Source: an uncultured Pseudorhodobacter sp.
GTDB taxonomy: Bacteria > Pseudomonadota > Alphaproteobacteria > Rhodobacterales > Rhodobacteraceae
DNA: 37,686 nt
NCBI GenBank assembly: GCA_945957495.1
Contig: CAMFLG010000002.1
Coordinates: 1-37,686 of the forward strand
Direction: 5' to 3'
Positions 23,204-32,200 of this stretch are shown here, one piece after another. The notes under the pieces were generated by a model, which was not told where the DNA came from, searched no databases, and saw nothing but the letters and a program-made list of their open reading frames with translations. Every line of letters starts with the position of its first letter. Position 1 is the stretch's first letter. The translations under genes were made by a program, and so were the position numbers.

Positions 23204-24487
23204 GTGAGGGATATCGTCGCTATCTCCGACCGCTTTGATGCCCTGTGGTATGCAGATCATTATGGCGATGTCGCGGCCTCGGGGTTTGCGCCGGACGATC
23301 ACTTTGCCCTTGTGGGGGCACGGCTTGGACGTGGTATTTCGGCCAGAGTGCCGCAGTTGTTGGCAGGCGACCCGCTAGCGCTGGCGCTTGCACGGCGGCG
23401 CGCGGCTTTGCTGGCTAGGTTTGACGAAACCGCTACCGGACAGGTGGCCCCGTCTAGCTGCGGGATAGCGATTTCCTATTGCATCCCCTCAATGGACCGG
23501 CTCTGTGATCTGGAACTGACCCTTGCCACCTCACTGGCACAGAACAAGGCTTTTGCCGACAGGGTCGAATTCATCGTACTGGCCTTTGAAGACGGCACCC
23601 GGACCCGCGATTGGCTGAAGGCACATTTCCGTGCCGAACTTGCAACCGGATATCTGCGGTTCGTGCAACAACCCCGTTTACCCGTCTGGCACTTTGGCAT
23701 CGCCAAGAACCGCTTCCGCGGCGTCATGGCGGGGCAGCTTTATTCAAGCCTCGATGCCGATAACTGCGTCACGGCAGAGGAAACGGCGCTGTTGCTGCAA
23801 TGTCTGGCCGAACGAGGTGCCAATTTCATCTTTCATCATTTTTCGGGTGTTTGGGGGGACGGCAGTTCCGGGCGATTGACCCTGCCCTGGCGTATCTATG
23901 AAAGTTGCGGCTATGATACGGGACTTTTCCCGCGGCAATTTGACGAAGTCGATGCCATCCTGACCGCACTGTGCAGAGATCCTGAACTGGTGTTGATGCA
24001 TTATCAGGTCGATACCCATGTGCTTGAGACGGATAACATCCGTGCCTTTCTACGCGCCACCGATCTGATCCCGCAGAGAGAGGCGCTGCCTTTGCCGCAC
24101 CGTATCGCCCCCGCAAACCCCAAGCCTGACAGCTATGTCAGCGATGATCCCGTCCTGCGCCTTACCCAGTCGCTGAACGAAGCGATGAGTTTTGTCAAAA
24201 ACCTTGCCAACAGCACCGCTCAGGCACCCTGGCTACGCCGTATCGAGGCCGATATTGCCGAAATGGCAACCTTGATGCCGCCGCTTGATCTTTTGGCGCT
24301 GATTTATGGCCCGCAGGCCCACACAACCCTGCAGACCGCGCCGCCGCACGGCGGGGTTGCTCCTGACGGACAAAACAACCTCATCCCGCAAATCGGGCAG
24401 GGGATCATCGCACCGACGCTCTGGCATCCGGTCCTGACCGCAGCGGCGCGGGCGATCGGGCGCTCCGATCTTGATTTCACGCCCTGA
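23204..24487 (+). CDS. Glycosyltransferase (GT-A type) with N-terminal FDxxWY module
   Basis: 427 residues, GTG start with GGAAGG 8 bases upstream. The N-terminal module (FDALWYADHYGDVAASGFAP...HFALVGARLGR, residues 11-43) and the catalytic domain (AISYCIPSMDRLCDLELTL, then SSLDADNCVTAEET with DAD at 184-186, then FHHFSGVWGDGSSGRLTL and LFPRQFDEVD) are paralogous to the first half of the two-domain protein at 14891-16948; the second domain of that protein is absent. Likely a cytoplasmic or membrane-associated transferase adding one residue to the polymer repeat unit. Donor and linkage are unknown. The next gene (sulfotransferase-like, 207 bases on) is in the same direction. Confidence 0.85.
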   Translation: MRDIVAISDRFDALWYADHYGDVAASGFAPDDHFALVGARLGRGISARVPQLLAGDPLALALARRRAALLARFDETATGQVAPSSCGIAISYCIPSMDRLCDLELTLATSLAQNKAFADRVEFIVLAFEDGTRTRDWLKAHFRAELATGYLRFVQQPRLPVWHFGIAKNRFRGVMAGQLYSSLDADNCVTAEETALLLQCLAERGANFIFHHFSGVWGDGSSGRLTLPWRIYESCGYDTGLFPRQFDEVDAILTALCRDPELVLMHYQVDTHVLETDNIRAFLRATDLIPQREALPLPHRIAPANPKPDSYVSDDPVLRLTQSLNEAMSFVKNLANSTAQAPWLRRIEADIAEMATLMPPLDLLALIYGPQAHTTLQTAPPHGGVAPDGQNNLIPQIGQGIIAPTLWHPVLTAAARAIGRSDLDFTP

Positions 24488-24694
24488 TCTTTGGCACAGT
24501 TGGCGCATAACTGCCTGATTTTCCGGTGCCACGATACAGAGCAGCCGAAACTGCGGGCAACACCGCTGGGCCGTCTTGAAGCCGAGGGCCAGATCACGCT
24601 AGGAAGATGGGGTTACGCTGCTGCCATTACAGATTTCCCTGCGCATACCCTGACAAGGGCTATCGGAACGATCTTTGCTCACGCATGAATAGAC

Positions 24695-25417
24695 ATGGCT
24701 AAAATAACCGTCATCCTGACCTCTGCCCGTTTTGGTGGCAAGTATATGCTTGATCTGATCAGCCAGGCTGATCCGGAGGCCGAGGTGCTGCAAGAAGTGC
24801 TGCGCAAAGGCAGCGACAACACACATCGGGTTAGCAAGATTACCGGCCTTTCCGTTGGCGAGATCGTGGCACTGTCGCGCGAAGCCCCCGAACAGCTTTG
24901 GGACCGGCTGGCAACCGTTGCCGCACAAGGCGACCGCGCTGTATACCTGCGCGCCTATCACTATCACCAACCCAACAACGCCCCATTGTGGGACCGCGTG
25001 CGGGATCAGGCCCGCGTGGTGCATCTGATCCGGCGCAACCTTTTTGACGCCTATTGCTCGCGCGAGGTCGCGATGAAGCTTGGCAAATGGCAGGTTAACC
25101 GTGGCCAAAAGCTTGATTCCGGCGGCACCATCGAAATCCCCCGTCCTGCACTGGAAGAATTCATCGCGGATCGCTGCAAGCAGATCAATTGGGCCCGGGA
25201 CCACTTTGCAGCCGGCGATTATCACGAGGTGTTCTTTGAAGACATCATCCGCTCACCAGGCAATTGCCTACGCGCTCTTGCAGGCAAGATAGATCTGCCG
25301 GAAAACCCCGCTCCTCAGCATTTCCTGTCCAAATTTGACCGGATGCGCCCCACCTCAAATGCTGATCTGGTCGGCAACTATCTTGACGTGGCAGTGCTGG
25401 ACAAAGAGTTCTTCTGA
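24695..25417 (+). CDS. Sulfotransferase-like protein (paralogue of 14158-14877)
   Basis: 240 residues. It aligns throughout with the protein at 14158-14877: ITVILTSARFGGKYMLDLI (4-22), VVHLIRRNLFDAYCSREVAMKLGKWQ (108-133), and an end LVGNYLDVAVLDKEFF. The 3'-phosphate motif is intact, while the 5' loop reads SARFGGKYM instead of SARSGTNYF, so the serine/threonine expected to contact the sulfate is replaced by Gly-Lys; the enzyme may still bind PAPS through the Lys. Probable role is sulfation of the polysaccharide. About 200 bases precede it with no gene, and it converges with the sulfotransferase gene at 25516-26187. Confidence 0.78.
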   Translation: MAKITVILTSARFGGKYMLDLISQADPEAEVLQEVLRKGSDNTHRVSKITGLSVGEIVALSREAPEQLWDRLATVAAQGDRAVYLRAYHYHQPNNAPLWDRVRDQARVVHLIRRNLFDAYCSREVAMKLGKWQVNRGQKLDSGGTIEIPRPALEEFIADRCKQINWARDHFAAGDYHEVFFEDIIRSPGNCLRALAGKIDLPENPAPQHFLSKFDRMRPTSNADLVGNYLDVAVLDKEFF

Positions 25418-25515
25418 AGCGGGTTCGACCTGAACGACCAGACAGCACCGCATATTTCATCGGCTGCCGGTTGAGGGAGGTCCATACGCCGGGGGTGGGT
25501 TCCACGGGTACTTGA

Positions 25516-26187
25516 CTAGGCCAAAACCGCGCCCGGGCGGCCTTTTTGCCGGCGCGCTTCCAGTTTTGCCAGACCTGCGGCGTTGATCTGCGGGATTTGC
25601 GCGAGCAGCGCGTAATCCTTGGCATAAAACGCCTGCATCTCTTCGACCAGTTCGGGCGAAACGTCGATCATGCGCTTTTTGACCTTGCTGACATTTTTGG
25701 ACTGCAAAGGCGCCTTGATGCCCAGCCTGTCGCAGATCATACCAAAATGGCTGGCAAGCTGGTCGTAGGGAATGACATAGTCCACGATCGGCACGCCATG
25801 CTTGTTGGTAAAGAAATGGCTTTGCAGCCGCGGTGCCCCACTTTGCATCGTGCGGTTCCAGTCATTCAGCGCCCAGAACGCGGCAAAGCTCATTCCGGCA
25901 GGCAGCGGGCTTTCGACCTTGTTGCCACAGCGATAGCGATACCAGGACTGGATCCACGACACAGGGTCACGCATCACACCGAAGGTGAAAAAGCTTTCGA
26001 TGCCATAGCCGCTGCGGCCGAACAGGAAATCATACTCCGGTAGGGCATCGCGCAGATAGATATGCTTGCGTTGCGGCCCGCCGCCGCGCTGAATCTCGGC
26101 CTGTCCGACCAGACTGTGCTCGATCGAGGTCGAGGCCGTCTTGGAGTTGGCGATAAAGACAAAGCGCTTTTTGACACCGATCAGCAT
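25516..26187 (-). CDS. Sulfotransferase family protein (Sulfotransfer_2-like)
   Basis: 223 residues. The PAPS 5' loop is FVFIANSKTASTSIEHSL (residues 9-26, with Lys16, Thr20 and Ser21) and the 3'-phosphate motif FGVMRDPVSWIQSWYRYR (69-86, Arg73 and Ser81). Both are well preserved, making this one of the clearer sulfotransferases here. The C-terminus is basic. It reads towards the end of 24695-25417 and follows the sulfotransferase gene at 26230-26934 in the same direction with about 40 bases between, probably one transcript. Confidence 0.87.
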   Translation of the reverse strand: MLIGVKKRFVFIANSKTASTSIEHSLVGQAEIQRGGGPQRKHIYLRDALPEYDFLFGRSGYGIESFFTFGVMRDPVSWIQSWYRYRCGNKVESPLPAGMSFAAFWALNDWNRTMQSGAPRLQSHFFTNKHGVPIVDYVIPYDQLASHFGMICDRLGIKAPLQSKNVSKVKKRMIDVSPELVEEMQAFYAKDYALLAQIPQINAAGLAKLEARRQKGRPGAVLA

Positions 26188-26229
26188 GGTGGCATCCTTT
26201 CGGGTCAGGATATCATCGTTTCATATATG

Positions 26230-26934
26230 TTACTGTTGCAGATGATTGAGCCGCGTCTGCAAGACTTGGCTGACGCGCGCCAGATCGAACTCTTCGCCCA
26301 AGAAGTCGAAGAGTGGGCGCAGCGCTTCGGGTTTGCCGTTGTAATCGTCGTAATGTGTTTTCAGGCAGATATCCGGATAGCTGGCAATCCAGTCCTGAAA
26401 AAGCGACTCGGCCTCTTTCAACGCCTGATACACTCGCGCCTCGTGCATATCCGCCCACCAGCCCGATTTCGCCACTGCAGCGTGGCTACGGGTATTGAAA
26501 ACAAAGCGCGCCTTGGGAAAGAATGTGCGAATGAATTGCATGCAAGGGCGGAACAACGTGGGCTGGGTGTGAAAGCGGATTTCCTTGAAGCCGCCAACAC
26601 GCACGCCTTTGGGCAGATGCAACACCTCGCGGGCAAAGACCTCTGCCATCGACTTTCCATAGGAAAATGGTCGCACCAGTTCTGCACCATACCAAGGATG
26701 GCTTGGTGGCGTTTCCACCCCGCTGCGCCGCGCGCCGCGCAAGACTTCTTCGGTTTCAACCGCATGCCACGCCTTGGCCAGATGCGCCAGCGTGTTGGCA
26801 TTCTCGCCCCGGATGCAATAGCCAGGAATCGTATTCAACACATTTTGCAGCAGTGTCGATCCTGATCGCCCATAAGTCACTACAAAGACAAAGCCCTCGG
26901 ACGCAGCGCTCAGGTTAGGAAATCGGTCGTCCAT
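26230..26934 (-). CDS. Sulfotransferase (Sulfotransfer_1/3-like)
   Basis: 234 residues from ATG at 26934; the frame continues to a TTG at 27000, and neither has a strong ribosome site, so the start is uncertain. The PAPS loop is textbook: FVFVVTYGRSGSTLLQNVL (15-33). GFKEIRFHTQP (115-125) and RFVFNTRSHAAVAKSGWW (143-160, with the conserved Arg and Ser) complete the cofactor site. It is the best-conserved member of the subfamily that also includes the altered proteins at 17625-18368 and 16945-17628, and serves as the reference for judging their losses. Divergent from the glycosyltransferase gene at 27091. Confidence 0.9.
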   Translation of the reverse strand: MDDRFPNLSAASEGFVFVVTYGRSGSTLLQNVLNTIPGYCIRGENANTLAHLAKAWHAVETEEVLRGARRSGVETPPSHPWYGAELVRPFSYGKSMAEVFAREVLHLPKGVRVGGFKEIRFHTQPTLFRPCMQFIRTFFPKARFVFNTRSHAAVAKSGWWADMHEARVYQALKEAESLFQDWIASYPDICLKTHYDDYNGKPEALRPLFDFLGEEFDLARVSQVLQTRLNHLQQ

Positions 26935-27090
26935 AAGGGGGAAATATCTCGATAGGGCCTTGTTGTACGCCAGAATAGCTGTCGTTGTCGGGGCACACAA
27001 CCCAATCCGTTAAAACCCTGAAACTGCCGCAACGCTTGAGCTTTATGACGGCCCAAGGCAAGTTGCTGCGCAACATCAGGAGCATCGCGC

Positions 27091-29112
27091 ATGAGTTTGC
27101 CCACGGCAGCATCCCCCACAACCACACCGCAGATTACGGTGATTGTGGCGGTGCACAACGTGCAAGCCTATATCGCGGCCTGCATCAAGAGCCTGTTGCA
27201 GCAAGGGTTTACCGATTTTGAAGCCGTTGTCATCGACGACGGCTCCACCGACCAAAGCCGCACCGAGGCAGAAGAGGCGGCAGCAGGCGATCCGCGCATC
27301 CGCATTTTTCCTTATGCCAATGGCGGGCTTTCAGCCGCGCGCAATCGCGGCCTTGATCTGGCACGGGGGGAATTCATCGCCTTTGTCGATGGTGATGACC
27401 GGGTAGAACCAGGCTATCTGGCCCGGATGCATGCGGCCCTTCTGGCTGATGGCGGCGATCTGGTCAGTTGCGGGCTGCGCTATGTCAGCCCCAGCGGGGG
27501 CGCAGGCCCACCGCACCCGGGTTTGCACGGCACAGAGCCCGGGGCGCAAACAGGCTCTGACACAGTTGAACGCCATGATCTTGGCAACTGGTGCGAGGTG
27601 ATCCGGCATTTTCCCTCGGCCTGGAACAAGCTTTACCGCCGCAGCCTGATCGGCGATCTGCGCTATGTTGAGGGCTACGTCTACGAAGATCACGCTTTTT
27701 TCTGGCAGGTCGCAGCCCGCACCGACCATCTGCTGCGGCTGCCGGATGCGCTCTATCTGCAAACCCAGGGCCGCGACGGCCAGATCACCCGCGACGGCTC
27801 TGACCGGGTGTTCGAGCAGTTCGCGGTGCTGGATCAGTTGGCGCAGATCATCGCCGAAAGCCCGCACCGCACCGGCGGCGATCTGGCCTTTCCCCGCATC
27901 GCAAGTCGTCTGTTGTTCGAACGCAGTCTGGCCATCCATGATCCCGGCCGCCGCGCCCGCTTTGCCGCGCGCGCCCGTGCCTATCTGGCCGAACATGACG
28001 TCCAGTGGAGCCCGCATTGGGACCCCGGCATCGGACGCGGGTTCGGGCTGGGGCTGGCCGGGCATCTGCCGCTGACGGTGATCGTGCCCAGCGATGGCTC
28101 GGCAACTCCGTTGCAGGCGACGCTGCGGGCGCTCGCCGCACAGGGTTTTCGCGATTTTGAAACCCTGATCGTGGTTGATGGCTGCGATGATGACGCCCGG
28201 CTGACCGCCTTGCAACACGCAGCCCTGCTGCCCCGCGCCTCGGTTCTGGCGGTACAGGCGCTGCCCGAGGCCGATCTGGCCCCGACCACCGCCAGCCGGG
28301 TCGCGCGGGCGCGCAACCGCGGGCTGGACGCCGCCCAAGGGTATTTCGTGATGTTTCTGGATGCGGGCGACCTGCCGCATCCGCATGCCTTGGGCATGGC
28401 CGTGGATGCGATGCTGCGCTATGGCCCGCAGCTTGGCAGCGGCCCCGACGACATGCTGGATATGGGGGCGGATATGGGGTTCTTCCCGTTTCTGCCCGAT
28501 CCGAATGGTCCGGCCCATTGTGGATTGCACGACATCGAAGGGATGCAGGCCCACCTGATCGCCAGCGCCTTTGCCATCACCGGCGAAACTGCGATGCGGC
28601 TGCATCCCCTGCCCTCTGCCAAGATCTTTCGCCGCGCCTTCTTGCAAAACGACAGCTTGCGCTTTGCTGGACATGAGTTGCAAAGCTGGCAATTCACCCT
28701 CGAGGCCGCGCTGACCGCACGCAGCGTGGCGCATGTACCCATCCCGATGCTCACGCTGGACGGGCTGGCTGGCCACCGCCACTTCTGGAACGCGCCCACC
28801 AGCGCCGCCGGGCTCAGCACCGCGCTGGACCGGGTGATCACCGCCACCCAAACTGCGGCGGACCGCGGCGGCCACCCCCTGCCCGCAGGCTGGCAGCACC
28901 GCCTGTTCGCCCGGATGATCTGGGAAAAACTGAACTTCTCCCTGCATCCCAACCCCGAAAGAGCCGCGCAATATGCCGAGACCTTCGCCAGGGACATGCA
29001 CAGCGAGCTTTCCCGGCGCGGCCTGTTGGCTGAGCCACAATCAGAGGCCCAGATGGCTGTGCGTCTGGACCCCTATATCGGCCCCCGCGTGCGCAAGATC
29101 ATGCAGCCGTGA
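27091..29112 (+). CDS. Tandem-domain GT2 glycosyltransferase
   Basis: 673 residues; ATG with AGGAG about 9 bases upstream. The first GT2 domain has the classic signature ITVIVAVHNVQAYIAACIKSLL, VVIDDGSTDQS, GGLSAARNRGLDLARGEFIAFVDGDD (DGDD at 100-103). A second, more divergent GT2-like domain starts near residue 326 (LTVIVPSDGSATPLQATLRALAAQGFRDFETLIVVDG, RVARARNRGLDAAQGYFVMFLDAGD); there the metal motif is DAGD. The C-terminal 170 residues are helical and unassigned. Such tandem enzymes often add alternating sugars in polysaccharide or capsule synthesis. The next gene follows in the same direction after 112 bases, and the two probably form an operon. Confidence 0.9.
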   Translation: MSLPTAASPTTTPQITVIVAVHNVQAYIAACIKSLLQQGFTDFEAVVIDDGSTDQSRTEAEEAAAGDPRIRIFPYANGGLSAARNRGLDLARGEFIAFVDGDDRVEPGYLARMHAALLADGGDLVSCGLRYVSPSGGAGPPHPGLHGTEPGAQTGSDTVERHDLGNWCEVIRHFPSAWNKLYRRSLIGDLRYVEGYVYEDHAFFWQVAARTDHLLRLPDALYLQTQGRDGQITRDGSDRVFEQFAVLDQLAQIIAESPHRTGGDLAFPRIASRLLFERSLAIHDPGRRARFAARARAYLAEHDVQWSPHWDPGIGRGFGLGLAGHLPLTVIVPSDGSATPLQATLRALAAQGFRDFETLIVVDGCDDDARLTALQHAALLPRASVLAVQALPEADLAPTTASRVARARNRGLDAAQGYFVMFLDAGDLPHPHALGMAVDAMLRYGPQLGSGPDDMLDMGADMGFFPFLPDPNGPAHCGLHDIEGMQAHLIASAFAITGETAMRLHPLPSAKIFRRAFLQNDSLRFAGHELQSWQFTLEAALTARSVAHVPIPMLTLDGLAGHRHFWNAPTSAAGLSTALDRVITATQTAADRGGHPLPAGWQHRLFARMIWEKLNFSLHPNPERAAQYAETFARDMHSELSRRGLLAEPQSEAQMAVRLDPYIGPRVRKIMQP

Positions 29113-29224
29113 CCGGTAAAAGCCCGCTTTACCCTTGCGGGTCTATCCGTGCTAAGCAAGCATCGCATGTCGCTTTGACGATCCAGCCATACTGGCCGAC
29201 AATCGCCGCAGGAAAGGACGTTCC

Positions 29225-32200
29225 ATGTTCGATTTTCGCACCGTCGGCGGTGCCAGCTTCAGTTATGATGTTGATTTCAAAGAGGCGAATTACGCCAATA
29301 TTTCCTTTTTCGACGATACCCGCATCTCGATCCCGTTCCATCTGTCGCTGCGCGCCGAAAAATCGCTGGCAGTGTTCAACCGCCGGGATGGCAATCAATG
29401 GCAAGAGGAGGAGGCCGTCAATGTCGCCTTCAAGCCGGGGCTCAACAGGATAGAGCTGCGCTTTGATCCGCCGCAGACCACCGTTCTGCTGAACGGAGCG
29501 GTGATCTTCCGTCTGACGCAGAACAGCTGCCCCGACACCGAAAACATCACCTGCCTGAGCTATCAGGGGGCGGTTCTGCCCGCCTCGGTGCAACTGGGCG
29601 GCAAGCGCTATCAGGGGCGGCGCGGACGCGGCGAGATCAGCTTTGCCCAGCCCTTCCATATCGCCGGATGGGGCTTTGAACCCGGTGCCACCCAGATGCG
29701 GCATATGTTGGAAATCGAGGGCATGGATGAACCGCTGCGCCCCGGCCAGTTCGATCGCCCCGAGATCGCCCGCCGCGAAGGCGCCCTGTCGGTTCGCATC
29801 GGTATCAAATCGCTGCTGCCGGGGCGGGTCTGGCTGGATGTGCCGGATGGCGCGCCGCTGAACATCACCCTGACCTGCAATGGGGCGCCCTGTGGTGCCG
29901 CCCTCAGCCTGACCCGCCCCGAGGCCTTGGCACAGTTGGAGGCGATTACAGGCTCTGTTATCGCCGAACAGGATGCATTCACGGCGCTTCTGGCGTTGGA
30001 GCATATCCGCCACGGCAACTTTCTGGCCGAGCTTTCACCTGCAGCCCATGCCTGGGCGCTGGCCACCGCCACGTTTTATAACCTTGGCGATTTTCTGCGG
30101 CCCAGCACTGCAGAAACCACCACCGCAGCCCTTGCCCTGACCGCGCCAGAGCCGCCACCGTTGGATGAACTGCTGGTCGAAGAGTTGCGCACCCGCTTTA
30201 CCCTTGCGCTGCGGCAACCCGCCCCCGAGGGGACGGCAGACGGCAAGCTAGTCGATCTGCTGCCCGAACTGCCACCGCGTGGTTCTGAGGCCCGCAGACT
30301 CAGCTATCTGGTGCTGGCAGAGATCTTTTGCGCTCATGACGCGTTCGAGGAGCTTTACACTCTGGCGGCCGCTGAAGGCCTGCCCGCCTTCAACGCAGAA
30401 GAAAACGCTTGGCACAATTCGGTGATCCTGCCGTTTCTTTATGCGCAGCACCGCTTTGAAGACCTGCGCGTCATCCTGTGGTCACTGACCGAACCACGTG
30501 CCGACTGGATTGTTACATCGACTCTGGCTTGGGTGATGCGCCAGATCGTGCATGACCCGCTGCCACAGCTTTCCGAGCAGGCTCGTGAAGAATTGGTCTA
30601 TCCGTTTCTGGACTTCATCGAAAGGCGCGCCGGTCTCTATTGGGAACGCAGCGAATGCCAGCATCTGATTGGGGCCATGGTACAACTACTGGCCGCCCGT
30701 GACAGTTTCCCAGCCTATCTGGCGCAACGTCTGCAGCAAACCGCCGTGACGGTCTATGGGCTGTCGCAGGATTTCTGGAACACCCTTGCCCGCACCAAAG
30801 CCACAAGCAGGCCAATGCTCAGCGGCGATCTGGCCGCCGCGCAGGAAAACTTTCGCATTTTGGCCCGCCATAGCACCGGAAAGCCGCCAACCGAAGCCGT
30901 GGCACGGGCGCTGCGGTTCTTTGAACGCTTTGACAATCGCGACGCAGCACGGTTTCGCATCGAACTTCTGGGACCAGCCGGCACAATGCTGCCGACAGCC
31001 CCCGGCACGGCCCCGATCCTGACCGCGTTGCGCGACAGCCCTGTCGATCCTGCCCAGGCCGCCATGCGTCATCTGGCCTTTCCGCGCAGCGCCCTGCCCG
31101 CACAGGGCGAGAGCGAGACGGCGGCCCTCGCCGCCCTTGCCCGCGAAGCCGTGGCCGCAGCCCACAAGGACGTGCCGCGCGCACCCTATCACGATCTGCA
31201 AGGCCGGCTCAGCCGCAACATTGCCGCGCTGCTGACCGAGCTTGCCGGGATGCAAGACCCCGATGAGGCACCGCTTCGCCCAAGGCTCGCAGCCCTGCTG
31301 GCCGATATGCGCAGCCTGTCACGTGGGCGCAGCAAATTCATTGGCCTCGGTCTGGCCCTGGTCTTGATGAACGGGCTGATGCAGCTTGGGGCCAATCGCG
31401 CCGCCCGCAGGCTTTTGGGTGAAATCGGCGCCATGCGCGCGACGCTGAGCCCGCCAGAGGTGGAAACCCTGCGTCAGGCCCCTGCCCTTGCCTCGGCACT
31501 TTATGCCCTGCGCCAGACGGATGGGCCGCAGGCGCATCCGCTGCTCAGCCCGCTGTTGCGTTATTTCCCCGGTGTGCTGGCCGCTCTGCCGCCGCCGCAC
31601 AAGCCGACCTCTTCCACATCCACCCTGCCCGCCCCACATCCGCTGTTTGACACGCTGGTGACGGTGATCTCGTGCCGCGCCTATCTTGCTGATCGCATCC
31701 CCGCCCTTGAAGCCGCCTGGCTGCACCGGTTGGAAAGCCTTGGTATTCCCTATGTGGTGGTGGTGGGCGGCGCAGATGCGCCCCGGCTGGATGGAAACAT
31801 ACTGCATCTGGCCGTTGATGACGATTACGAAAGTCTGCCGCAGAAGGTGCTGGCTACCGTCGACTGGGTGCTGAACGAAACCGGCTTTGGCCATATGCTC
31901 AAGATCGACGACGACTGCTTTCTGGATGTCGAGGAATTCTTCCACAGCCAAAGCTGGCGCAAGTTCCACTACTATGGCCGCGCGCTCAGCCGCGATCCCG
32001 GCAACACGGACCGCAGCTGGCATTTCGCCAAATCCCGATCGGCGCGCGGGCGGTTGGAACTGGACAAGTCGCCCGAACCGTCCAGCTATGCCGATGGCGG
32101 CTCGGGCTATGCGCTCAGCCGGACCGCGATGGCGACCGTGATCAGCCAATCGACCAAGCCCAAAGGGCAGCAATTGCTGCAAGGCTCGTTCATGGAAGAC

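Noticed and set aside
27331..29040. 569-codon frame antisense to the tandem GT2 gene
   Set aside because: High-GC codon shadow; the plus strand has clear GT2 motifs and no recognisable domain is on the minus strand.
29123..29141. Weak hairpin CCCGC/GCGGG after the tandem GT2 gene as a terminator
   Set aside because: Only a 5-bp stem, no U-run, and the next gene follows in the same direction.
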